DNA of 64,000 bases, taken from positions 434,001 through 498,000 of the forward strand of contig NZ_BLRH01000035.1 in NCBI RefSeq assembly GCF_025996515.1. Reading direction: 5' to 3'. This DNA is from Rhizohabitans arisaemae. Lineage in GTDB: Bacteria > Actinomycetota > Actinomycetes > Streptosporangiales > Streptosporangiaceae. Below the pieces are notes generated by a model. That model was not told the DNA's origin, searched no databases, and was given only the letters and a program-made list of their open reading frames with translations. This document shows, in pieces, positions 8,193 through 16,284 of the stretch (within the stretch, counting starts at the first letter, position 1; each line of letters begins with the position of its first letter). The translations under genes and the position numbers were made by a program.

Positions 8193-11100
8193 ATGTCGAT
8201 ATTTGATGATCTGCATAAGAAACGACCTGCGGGAACACGCCTATTCGTCAATCGGCACACCCCGTGCCGTGACATCGCCGAACGCCTCAACAACGATCCG
8301 GCGCAGCAAATTGTCCAGGTATACGTGGGTGTGGGGGGAAACGGGAAAAGCTCATTGCTGCGCACCCTCCAGAACCGGTGCGCCTACCGCCTCCCCCGCG
8401 AGGAGTGGGAGGAGGTCCGCGGCTATCCCGACGATTACTTCGTCGACGCGCTCAGCCGTACCCCCGGCGCGGAGAAGGTGCCGACGGCGCTCCTGGACTT
8501 CGGCGTTCAGCCGTCCGGTGTGAACCGGCCGCAGGAGCCGCTCAGCGCCCTGTTCATGCTTAAGCGGCAGCTGGCCGAGTCGGGAGTCCGGACGCCGCGG
8601 TTCGACTTCGCGGCCGTCTCGTACCTGCACCGATCCGGTACGGACGTGCAGACACTCATCGCCGAACTGTTTCCTCGCTCGGAACTGCTGTCGGCGGCCG
8701 GCATCGCCGACGCCTTCCTGCAGATACCGGTGGTGCAGCTCGGCACCGCGCTGTTCGAGTGGATGAACCGCAGACTCGACAATCTGGCCGAACAGCGGAA
8801 ACTGCGCCGCCGCGTACCCCCCGAAGTGGTGAACGAGGTACTCTCCCTCGCTCCCGAGCCCGAACTTATGGAGGCCCTGCCCCGGCTCTTCTGCGAGGAT
8901 CTGCGCGCGGCGCTGACCGGCCGCCGCACCCCGCATCGGATCGTGCTGTTCTTCGACACCTATGAGGCGGTGGCGGGAGAGGGCAACCGTTCGCGGTTCG
9001 GCAACGTCGGCGGACCACGCTGGATCAGATCGCTGCTCGGCAACCTGCCGCTGGCCGACGGAGCCGTGGCCGTGGTCGCGGGCCGCGCGGCACCCACCTG
9101 GTCCCGGGCACTCGTCGAGCCGATCCCCGAGCGGTACATCAAGATCGACGCCTTGGGGGCGCTGCCCGACCGGTTCGCCCGGCTCTACCTGGAGGATGCG
9201 GGAGTGCGCGACCCGGCACTTCAGCAGGCACTCCTCTCCTACGCGAACGCCGAGACCGGACTGGTCCATCCGCTGCTGCTCGGCCTGTCCACCGATGTGG
9301 TGCTCACCGCCGCCGAACACGGCCGGGACCTCCTGGCCGCCGACTTCCCCGCCGCCCCGGAGCTGCGCGACAAGGAACGGGCCCTGGCCGCGCGGCTGCT
9401 GTCACAGGTCGACGACGAGATCGAGGAGGCCGTCGCCGCCGTGTCGGCCGCCCGGTCGTTCGACAAGCACCTGTTCTCCCACCTGGGAGCGGAGCTGGAC
9501 TTTCCCGCGACGACGGCCGTGTTCCGGCGGCTGAGCTCGTTCTCCTTCGTCACCCCGGTAGCCGGGGAACAACGGTTCGCCCTGCATCAGCTGCTGCGCC
9601 GGGCCATCTCCCATGTCGCACCTGAACTCGTCCTCCAAGCCCACGAGGTGCTCGCCGACTACTATGGCGCGGTGGGGGAGCCGAACGAGTTCACCAGGCG
9701 GGTCGAGCACATCTACCATCGCACGCGGCTCGATCCGGCCGACGGAGTCCGGCTCTGGCTCGCAGAAATGGACCGGGTGCTGTCGGTCAGCCGGTTCGAT
9801 CTCTGCAGATCCCTGCTGAGCGTGCTCGACGACCTCGACATGCCTTCCCCCGAGGTCTCGCGCGCCTGCGACTACCAGGTGGTGCGAGCCGAGATCGCCC
9901 TGGGCCGCTGGGCCGAGGCCGAGGAACGGTTGACGGCCCTCCCCCCGGAGGAGGCCCACACCCACCTGCTCCAGGGCGAGCTGGCTTTCGTCCGAGGTGA
10001 CTTCGACGGCGCGAAACACCATGGCGACCTGGCTTTGGCGACAGGCGGGAGCGGTACGGCCCGGCTCCCGTTCCTGCTGTTCTCCGCCAACATGATGCTG
10101 TTTCTCGGCCGGTTCGAGGACGGCAAGCGCATGTGCCGCGAAGGGATTACGATCATCGGTCCCGCGGGGGACGGGAACACCGCCGTTCTGTGGCACACAC
10201 GCCTTGCGTCCATCGAGTTCTTCTCGGGGGAGATCGAAGCCGCCAAGGAGCAGCTGACGTTGGCCGCGCGGCGCCTGCGCGACATTCCCGAGGCCAACCG
10301 GGACCGTCAGGCGGAAGCCGGGCTGCGGCAGGAGGAGGCCGTCGTCGCCGAAGCCGAGGGCCGCGCCGAGGACGCGCTACGCGGCCAGGCCGAGGTGCTG
10401 CGCATCCGCCGTGAGATCGGCGACGTCCGCGGGGTGGCCCACGGCTTGAACGGCCTGGGGCTGGCGGCACTGCAGATGGGGGACGCCGCCCAGGCCGAGG
10501 AGCAGTTCACCCAGTCCGCCGTGCTCGCCCGCGACCTCGGAGAACGTCTGCTGTACGCCAAGGCCACCCGGGGGCGCGCCGAAGCCGCGACCCTCGCGGG
10601 GCGGTTCGACGACGCGGATCGGCTGGCGGCCGTCGCCCTCGACGGTTTCGAACGCGCCGACATCCCCTACGACATCGTGCACGCCTGGATCACCCAGGCC
10701 AGGGTGCATCGAGCCCGCGGTGACGAGCGCGCCTGGCTGACATTGGCCGACCGGGCCCGGCGAGAGATCGAACGGGAGGGCTTCGGCAGCCTGTACGCGC
10801 GTTGCCCGGAGATCCGGCCTCCCTCGGCCGAGCGGATGGCCGCGGCGATGACGGCGTTCGCGGCGGGCGACGCGCTGGGCGTCCCCTGGGAGGGCTCACC
10901 CCCGGACGCGATCGACGCCGGTCGCATCGCCGGGATTCCCGCCACACGATGGGGCTGGCCTCGCGGCGCGACCTCCGACGACACCGCGCAGATGCTCCTG
11001 GTCGGCGAACTGCTGGCGGAAACCGGAGGACGTCCGACGGCCGAAGCCTTCCTCGCCCGGCTTGCCGCGCAGGAGGACGAGATCCGCGGCATCGGCCCGA

Positions 11101-11726
11101 CCACACGCCGCGCCCTGCGGCACTTTCACGAGACGGGCCTGCCGCCCGAGCCGGCCGCCGACGACCGCGCCACCAACGGCGCGGCGATGCGGATGCTCCC
11201 CGTCGGCTGGATCACGCCCGCCGCCGACCCCGACCTGCGCCGCCGGCGGGTGGAGGCGCTGTCGATCGCCACCCATCGGGTGCCCGGGTCCATCGCCGCG
11301 GCCTGCGTCGTCGCCGCGATGGCCTCCTGGGCGATCGAGGGGGTGGGCGTCACCGCCGTCCTGGCCGCAGCCGGGGCGGAGGCCGATTGGGTCGCCGAGC
11401 GATACGGCGAGCCCGCCGCCGTACGCGCCGCCCTTGACGGGACCTGGATCCCTCCCGCCGACGGCATCACCCTGGACGCGCTGGAGACGGCCGCCGCCGT
11501 CGTCCACGTTCTGCGGACGACGGCGGACCTGGACTCGGCGTTGCACCGGTCCGTTCTCCTGGGCGGCGACACCGACACGGTTGCCGCACTTGTCGGCGGG
11601 ATCCGCGGTGCGATGGCTCCCGGCGAGCTCGCCGGCCTTCCCTGGCTCTCCCTCGTGGACTTTCACCAGCCCACAGACCTGGCCGAACGGCTGCATCGCC
11701 TGCGCGTGGCCTGGTACAGCGGGTGA
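8193..11726 (+). CDS. STAND-like NTPase - TPR - ADP-ribosylglycohydrolase fusion
   Basis: The protein has 1177 residues from ATG 8193. The frame stays open to 8106, but that would overlap the divergent gene's start. Domains in order: a P-loop NTPase with Walker A GVGGNGKSS (46-54) and Walker B IVLFFDTYE (250-258), about residues 1-420; helical winged or linker region; tetratricopeptide-like repeats, about 560-870; then a complete ADP-ribosyl-glycohydrolase (ARH) domain from about 878 to the end. The ARH domain shows GDALGVPWE (about 892), SDDTAQ (about 928) and the C-terminal GGDTDT (about 1124), all magnesium and ADP-ribose-binding motifs. STAND proteins sense a ligand through their repeats and then switch on an effector; here the effector would remove ADP-ribose. 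The stop overlaps the SIR2 gene's start (GTGA), so the pair is coupled. Confidence 0.85.
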   Translation: MSIFDDLHKKRPAGTRLFVNRHTPCRDIAERLNNDPAQQIVQVYVGVGGNGKSSLLRTLQNRCAYRLPREEWEEVRGYPDDYFVDALSRTPGAEKVPTALLDFGVQPSGVNRPQEPLSALFMLKRQLAESGVRTPRFDFAAVSYLHRSGTDVQTLIAELFPRSELLSAAGIADAFLQIPVVQLGTALFEWMNRRLDNLAEQRKLRRRVPPEVVNEVLSLAPEPELMEALPRLFCEDLRAALTGRRTPHRIVLFFDTYEAVAGEGNRSRFGNVGGPRWIRSLLGNLPLADGAVAVVAGRAAPTWSRALVEPIPERYIKIDALGALPDRFARLYLEDAGVRDPALQQALLSYANAETGLVHPLLLGLSTDVVLTAAEHGRDLLAADFPAAPELRDKERALAARLLSQVDDEIEEAVAAVSAARSFDKHLFSHLGAELDFPATTAVFRRLSSFSFVTPVAGEQRFALHQLLRRAISHVAPELVLQAHEVLADYYGAVGEPNEFTRRVEHIYHRTRLDPADGVRLWLAEMDRVLSVSRFDLCRSLLSVLDDLDMPSPEVSRACDYQVVRAEIALGRWAEAEERLTALPPEEAHTHLLQGELAFVRGDFDGAKHHGDLALATGGSGTARLPFLLFSANMMLFLGRFEDGKRMCREGITIIGPAGDGNTAVLWHTRLASIEFFSGEIEAAKEQLTLAARRLRDIPEANRDRQAEAGLRQEEAVVAEAEGRAEDALRGQAEVLRIRREIGDVRGVAHGLNGLGLAALQMGDAAQAEEQFTQSAVLARDLGERLLYAKATRGRAEAATLAGRFDDADRLAAVALDGFERADIPYDIVHAWITQARVHRARGDERAWLTLADRARREIEREGFGSLYARCPEIRPPSAERMAAAMTAFAAGDALGVPWEGSPPDAIDAGRIAGIPATRWGWPRGATSDDTAQMLLVGELLAETGGRPTAEAFLARLAAQEDEIRGIGPTTRRALRHFHETGLPPEPAADDRATNGAAMRMLPVGWITPAADPDLRRRRVEALSIATHRVPGSIAAACVVAAMASWAIEGVGVTAVLAAAGAEADWVAERYGEPAAVRAALDGTWIPPADGITLDALETAAAVVHVLRTTADLDSALHRSVLLGGDTDTVAALVGGIRGAMAPGELAGLPWLSLVDFHQPTDLAERLHRLRVAWYSG

Positions 11727-12547
11727 TCGAGGAGGTCGCCGCCGGGATCCGGTCGGCGACCCGGCCGATCGCCGTACTGGCCGGGTCGGGTGTGTCGCAG
11801 TCGGCGGGAGTGCCGACCGGGCAGGATCTGCTGCGCGAGCTCGCCCGGCGGCGCGGTGCGGACGCCGGCCACGATCCGGTCGCCTGGTACCTCGGGTCGC
11901 TCGACACGTTTCCCGACTACTTCGGAATGGTGGGAGACGGTACGGACGCCCTCCCCGATCCGATCTTCGATCGGCCTTCGGCCACGCCCGCGCATCGGGC
12001 GATCGCGGGATTGGCCGCAGCCGGGCTTGTCGGGCCGATCCTCACGACCAACCTTGATCGCCTGCTGGAGCGGGCGCTGCACGAGGCAGGGGTGCCCTTC
12101 GACGTCGCCTACGAACTCGACACGCTGACCCGGGTCAGCCTTGACGGAGTGGTTCTGCTCAAGCTGCACGGGGACTACCAGGACATCGGAATCCGGCATA
12201 CCGCGCCCGTCACACACGCCTACCACCGCGTGATCGACGACCTCCTCGACCGGGTGTTCGCCGGATTCGATCTCCTGGTCTGCGGGTGGTCGGCGAGCTG
12301 GGACGTCCCGTTACGGCGTGCGCTGTGCCGGGCGGTGCACGGACGCGTCTGGTGGCTCCAGTGCGGGGAGCCGTCCGAGGCGGCGCGGCGGATCTTCACG
12401 GTACGGCGCCCGACGGTGGCCCGGGTGCCGGGCTCGGACGAGGGTCTGACGGCGCTCAGCGCACTCCTGCTCGGTACAGACCGCGATGCGCGATGTGGTC
12501 CAGCACCGGGTCCGGCACCAGATAGCGGATCGGCTGACCACGGCTGA
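11723..12547 (+). CDS. SIR2-family NAD-consuming protein
   Basis: The protein has 274 residues from GTG 11723, coupled to the STAND/ARH gene. SIR2 motifs are visible: GSGVSQSAG (21-29) for NAD binding, TTNLD (108-112) with the conserved Asn-Asp, KLHGD (147-151) with the catalytic-type His149, and a late LLVCGWSASWD block (about 185-197). The zinc-ribbon Cys pairs of deacetylase sirtuins are missing. This fits the SIR2 domains of anti-phage systems, which degrade NAD, or sirtuin ADP-ribosyltransferases. With an ARH domain in its partner, ADP-ribosylation or NAD depletion is the likely chemistry. The last 92 bases overlap the convergent nadD-like gene, giving a tail of low-complexity appearance. 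Confidence 0.82.
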   Translation: MIEEVAAGIRSATRPIAVLAGSGVSQSAGVPTGQDLLRELARRRGADAGHDPVAWYLGSLDTFPDYFGMVGDGTDALPDPIFDRPSATPAHRAIAGLAAAGLVGPILTTNLDRLLERALHEAGVPFDVAYELDTLTRVSLDGVVLLKLHGDYQDIGIRHTAPVTHAYHRVIDDLLDRVFAGFDLLVCGWSASWDVPLRRALCRAVHGRVWWLQCGEPSEAARRIFTVRRPTVARVPGSDEGLTALSALLLGTDRDARCGPAPGPAPDSGSADHG

Positions 12548-13055
12548 CCCGCCGCCGGATCGCCGTGGAGGAGATCTCCCAGACCGGGACGTGCAGCAGG
12601 GTCACACGGTCACCAAGCGTCGGTGCCACGTCGACCCGTTCGTACCCCTGCCGCGAGCAGAACACGAAGTGCGCCAGGTCGGTCAGCGACCGGCTCTCAT
12701 GCCAGGTGCCGATCGACGCCAGGACGTCGGCACCCGCGATGAAGAACAACCGGGTTCGCGGGCCGTGTATCCGCCGCAGTTCGCGGAGCGTGTCGACGGT
12801 GTACGTGGGGCCGGGCCGGTCGAGCTCCATCCGGCTCGCGGTGAACCGGGAATCCGCGGCGACGGCGAGCTTTGTCATCGCGTACCGTTCTTCGGCGTCC
12901 GAGACCGTACGGAGGTCCCGCTGCCAGGGCCTTCCCGCCGGGATGAAGACCACCTCGTCGAGGCCGAGCCGGTGGGCGGCCTCGCTGGCCTTCAGCAGAT
13001 GCACGTTGTGGATCGGGTCGAAGGTGCCACCCATGATGCCCAGACGGACGGTCAC
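12456..13055 (-). CDS. nadD: Nicotinate-nucleotide adenylyltransferase (NadD family)
   Basis: The protein has 199 residues, typical of NadD. The nucleotidyltransferase signature GGTFDPIHNVHL occurs at residues 9-20 (the family more often has HxGHL), and EISSTAIRRR near residue 165 is the second phosphate-binding block. NadD joins ATP and nicotinate mononucleotide to give deamido-NAD, the penultimate step of NAD synthesis. The housekeeping actinobacterial nadD usually lies next to obg/proA and rsfS; none are here, so this is probably a second copy tied to the NAD-related neighbours. It converges with and overlaps the SIR2 gene by 92 bases. Confidence 0.85.
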   Translation of the reverse strand: MTVRLGIMGGTFDPIHNVHLLKASEAAHRLGLDEVVFIPAGRPWQRDLRTVSDAEERYAMTKLAVAADSRFTASRMELDRPGPTYTVDTLRELRRIHGPRTRLFFIAGADVLASIGTWHESRSLTDLAHFVFCSRQGYERVDVAPTLGDRVTLLHVPVWEISSTAIRRRVSRGQPIRYLVPDPVLDHIAHRGLYRAGVR

Positions 13056-13207
13056 GACTCAGTATCGGCGCCCGCCGTACACCGCCGATAGAACCGCGTC
13101 CGACAGAAAAGCGATCCGTGCCCGAGATGAGCAAGGCACCACCGGGCATGTGACCACGACGAGTCGCGGAGCCCCCGTCGCACCACCGGGCGCTGAGAAC
13201 GGGTGCT

Positions 13208-13804
13208 TCATGTTTCCTTGATCAAAAACTCGAGGTCGCGCCAGAACTTGTCGAAGGACGGGGAGTTGGCTCGGGCCAGCTGGACATCGAACACCTTCGT
13301 GAAGCCTGCCTGGTGGGCCATCGGGTCGATGGCAAGACCCGGAGGGAAGTGCCTCGACAGTCTCTCTTTCGCCCCACGGATTCCTTCTGGATCAGTTGGA
13401 ACCGCGACGTTGTCCGCGAAGCCGTAGACGCCGGCCAGTGAAGGGGCGGCTGCCAGGAACCATGCCTCGAACTCTCGTTTCGCGATGACAACGCTGGCCG
13501 CGACATCCGAGCGGCAGGCGCCGATCCGCTCCTTCAAGGAAATCGCCAGCTGAACGGGACAGTCGTCATCGGCGTCGATGAGAACCATCAGGCCGGAGCC
13601 TGAAGGCTTGCCCCGCATCGCAACCGTTACTGCGGTTTCGACGCCGGTCCTCTTGATCAAAGAGTTCCGAGGAACCCGATAGGGCTGCGGAATGTTGGCA
13701 TAGGCTCCAGGAACGATCAATGGGACCAGCCGTCGTAGCAGAGTCGGCAGAGCGGCGACTTCTCCATGCCCCTCGACGATCGTCACAATGGTCGCGGAGT
13801 TCAC
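13208..13804 (-). CDS. DUF4276 family (Toprim-like) protein
   Basis: The protein has 198 residues. It has an early VEGHGE (Glu11, Glu15) and a later LIDADDD (Asp77, Asp79-81), the Glu plus DxD pattern of Toprim-type metal-dependent nucleases; this matches DUF4276. Such proteins are commonly encoded directly after RecF/OLD-like ATPases in phage-defence loci, and here the ATG overlaps the ATPase stop by 4 bases. I infer that it is the nuclease or effector half of a two-gene system, comparable in design to PARIS (ATPase plus DUF4435) or split OLD nucleases but not identical to them. Confidence 0.72.
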   Translation of the reverse strand: MNSATIVTIVEGHGEVAALPTLLRRLVPLIVPGAYANIPQPYRVPRNSLIKRTGVETAVTVAMRGKPSGSGLMVLIDADDDCPVQLAISLKERIGACRSDVAASVVIAKREFEAWFLAAAPSLAGVYGFADNVAVPTDPEGIRGAKERLSRHFPPGLAIDPMAHQAGFTKVFDVQLARANSPSFDKFWRDLEFLIKET

Positions 13805-14979
13805 CGGCCGTCTCCAGACTCGGAGGCAGGTGACATGAGCCCACTTCGGTGGAGTTCCGCCACACTCATGACCTTGTCGTCCACAAGAGAGCGAACCTCG
13901 GTACCGACGGGTCCGATTCGGCTGACACCCTCCGTGTTGGCCACCACGACGAGGTGGGAGAGGTCGGCGCTCTCGTTGTCGAGCAGATCCGAACTTTGCG
14001 TGGTGACGATCACTTGGGTACGGCGTGCCGCCGCGACGAAAGTTCCGTAGAGGCCGCCGAGGGTGGACGGGTAGAGGGCCTTTTCCGGCTCTTCCAGAGC
14101 GATCAGGGGGATCTCTCCTGACAACGCCCTCGGTTGGAGGAGCGCGGCGAGCACACCCGCCGCCCGTAGGGTGCCCTCGGACAGCGATTCCCGCTCGAAA
14201 GTCGTAATCACCGGATCAAAGTGCCGTTGGCCCGAGGTGATAAAGCGCCCCTGGACGGTTGAGTAACGGCCTTCCAGTTTCCTGTCGATACCGACGGCGT
14301 TCTCCACCAGGGCCGCGAGAGCGGAGTCCAGGGTCTCCTTCGCCTCCGGATGCTCATCTGCCAATGCACCAAGGACCTGCCCGAGATGCTCACCCCTGGG
14401 ACCCAGCACATCGGTGGGGCGTAAGTCCTGGTCGATCTCCCGCAACACCGATGGATCCAGATCGTAGAACCACGATGCGGTCAGCTGCTCAAGGATCCGC
14501 CCGAAAGGGAAAGCGTCCATCTCCAAGCTGGCGATCGCCGGGAGCGCCAACCGATCAGTGCGAGTCAGCTTGACACCCAGATCCATGGTGCGGGAGAAGG
14601 ATGGTCCGCCCTCGATCCCCACTTCCTCCCGCGCGACGATAAAGCTATCGCCGTCGGGGTGAGGTGCGCGGATCTCAAGGTGAAAGAAACTGGTCTCCGC
14701 CGACGGCACGTTCATGGTGAGCTTGATCTCGAAGGACTCCGCGGTACCCGCCCCAGGAGTGTGGTGGAGCAGAGCGGCGAGCCCCCCACGACGGGTTATC
14801 GCCTGGGCGGGGGTGTCCGTGAGAGCGTCGACGACGAATCTGATCGCGTCCAGGAAGTTGGATTTTCCGGACGCGTTGGGTCCCACGATCACGGTAAGCG
14901 GGCCAAGAGTGACGTCACAGTCAGCGATGGATCGGAAGCCTCGGACCTGCACCCGGGAGATAGACGGTGTGCTGCTCAT
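13801..14979 (-). CDS. RecF/OLD-like AAA ATPase of a two-gene defence module
   Basis: The protein has 392 residues. The N-terminus reads RVQVRGFRSIADCDV followed by Walker A GPNASGKS (33-40), the hallmark of AAA_15/AAA_21 SMC-like ATPases. A C-terminal signature (LSEGTLRA) and Walker B with LIALEEPEKALYP follow near residues 280-310. No C-terminal Toprim domain is fused; the Toprim-like function is supplied by the overlapping DUF4276 gene. Such ATPases often sense phage proteins or DNA ends and release or activate the partner. The gene reads away from a stretch with no recognisable genes, and the pair sits next to a decayed DUF234-type ATPase. Confidence 0.8.
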   Translation of the reverse strand: MSSTPSISRVQVRGFRSIADCDVTLGPLTVIVGPNASGKSNFLDAIRFVVDALTDTPAQAITRRGGLAALLHHTPGAGTAESFEIKLTMNVPSAETSFFHLEIRAPHPDGDSFIVAREEVGIEGGPSFSRTMDLGVKLTRTDRLALPAIASLEMDAFPFGRILEQLTASWFYDLDPSVLREIDQDLRPTDVLGPRGEHLGQVLGALADEHPEAKETLDSALAALVENAVGIDRKLEGRYSTVQGRFITSGQRHFDPVITTFERESLSEGTLRAAGVLAALLQPRALSGEIPLIALEEPEKALYPSTLGGLYGTFVAAARRTQVIVTTQSSDLLDNESADLSHLVVVANTEGVSRIGPVGTEVRSLVDDKVMSVAELHRSGLMSPASESGDGR

Positions 14980-15318
14980 GACCTCACCAATTCCTCGTCC
15001 CGGCGATCGGTGCCTCGAACCGTGCGATAACCCGCATCATGCGATCGGCATGCTGCCGCCCGGAGTATCCGCCATGACCCGGCCGTCTAGATCGTATCCC
15101 TTGGCCGCGCTGATTCCCGCTGGACAGGAGAGGGTTGGCACCCTGGGCGGCCTGCCGGTGCGCGTGGTGGGTACGAGCTGCGCGTTTCCCGGACAAACGG
15201 GTGGCGGTCGAAGGCTTCCGGATCCGGTGGTACGTCCATGCGGCGCAGGCGGCCTCGGCGTCGAGGTGTCGAATACCGGCGCAGCGGAGGTAACCCAGCT
15301 CTGGTTCGCCTGCTCCTC
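14980..15318. other. Intergenic stretch, nothing recognisable
   Basis: This 339-base region lies upstream of the ATPase gene and must contain its promoter. The one open frame here (minus strand, 112 codons) has an Arg/Gly-rich composition and no recognisable motif, so it is left unannotated. Confidence 0.4.
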
Positions 15319-15942
15319 TCACCCTCCATCCTGGTGCCCCTGCCGTTTGCTCCCATTGCGATTGAACATGTCATCCATGGTTACCAGCACTAGGTCTCGC
15401 CGGTTCCCCGCGTCCGCCATGAGGTCGGGGTGGAAGCCGGCCCTGCTGAACATGGCCAGGTGCGCATCATGGGCACGTGCGCCGAGGAGCTCGCGAATGT
15501 GCTCCAGGCGGGCCAGGTCACGGGCGTCACGAGGCCGGTTGGTGCATTTGGCCTCACCGATGAGGGCGACCCTCGCCGAGCTGGTCCGCGGCATGTCGCC
15601 AGGCGCAAGGCTTGCGACGTCGAGCTGGTGGCTGATGCCGTGTTCGCGACAGGCCACGGAGGTGGTGCCGGTCCAGCCGATCTCCATGCGCTCAGCCAGC
15701 GAGGTGATCGTCCACTCCCTCGCCAGATGCTCGAAGTGCGGGCCGAGGATGTGGGTGGCGAACGTCTGTCGCGCCTGTGACCAGGCCTGGGCAGCCCTGC
15801 CGCGACGCTGGAACAGTTGCAGACGCGGCAGGGTGATCGTGTGGTGGAACCGCATGATCGGGTCGGAGATGGCCACGATGGGTTTGCGCTGCAGCAGCAG
15901 GTCCTCGTCCTGGGAGTCCTGTGATCGAACCGCCTCAATGGG
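15319..15942 (-). pseudogene. Remnant of an AAA ATPase with C-terminal DUF234 domain
   Basis: The open frame of about 207 codons has no proper start; it begins right after an in-frame TAG (15943-15945). Its content resembles the DUF234 C-terminal nuclease-like domain of archaeal-type ATPases: an AISDPIMRF block of the IxDPxxRFW type, GPHFEHLARE, and GEAKCTNRP, which recalls the metal-binding Glu-x-Lys of restriction-endonuclease folds. The Walker A and B half that should precede it is absent upstream. The first internal ATG would lie at 15876. It is most likely a decayed defence or mobile-associated gene; a short standalone nuclease is less likely. Confidence 0.5.
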
Positions 15943-16284
15943 CTATGTGCCCAAGGCGCGCGGCTGACGATCGACTGGAAGCTCGGCCTTGCCGACGGGG
16001 TGCCCACCCAGACCCGCGCCTACGACGGCACGCCCGTCCGACTCCTCGATGCATCGCCGAGCGCCCGAGACGGCTGCCACGCCATTCAGATGCTTACGAA
16101 CAGGTGTCCGGCGGCGAGAGTTGTCGCGTCGGGATCTGTGGTAGCCCGTGGCGGATGCCTCGGGCTACCCGCCGCCAGGTCAGAGCTCCCTGGGCCTCGG
16201 GAACAATTTGAAAGGCAAGCCGCTGACCCGCCTATCCGTGACTCCTATGTCGTTACTCGAATCCCTTCACCACCTGACGCGGCG
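15943..16284. other. Intergenic stretch, probable decayed sequence
   Basis: About 340 bases between the DUF234 remnant and the subtilase stop. No supported gene, repeat or clear terminator was found. Decayed sequence from the lost ATPase N-terminus may lie here, but no motif could be read in any frame. Confidence 0.3.

Noticed and set aside
12456-13055. Housekeeping nadD
   Set aside because: The usual neighbours (obg, proA, rsfS) are missing and the site lies in an accessory region, so a second copy is more likely; not proven without the rest of the genome.
14984-15322. Possible 112-residue protein upstream of the ATPase
   Set aside because: Arg/Gly-rich composition, no family pattern, and it would occupy the ATPase promoter region.
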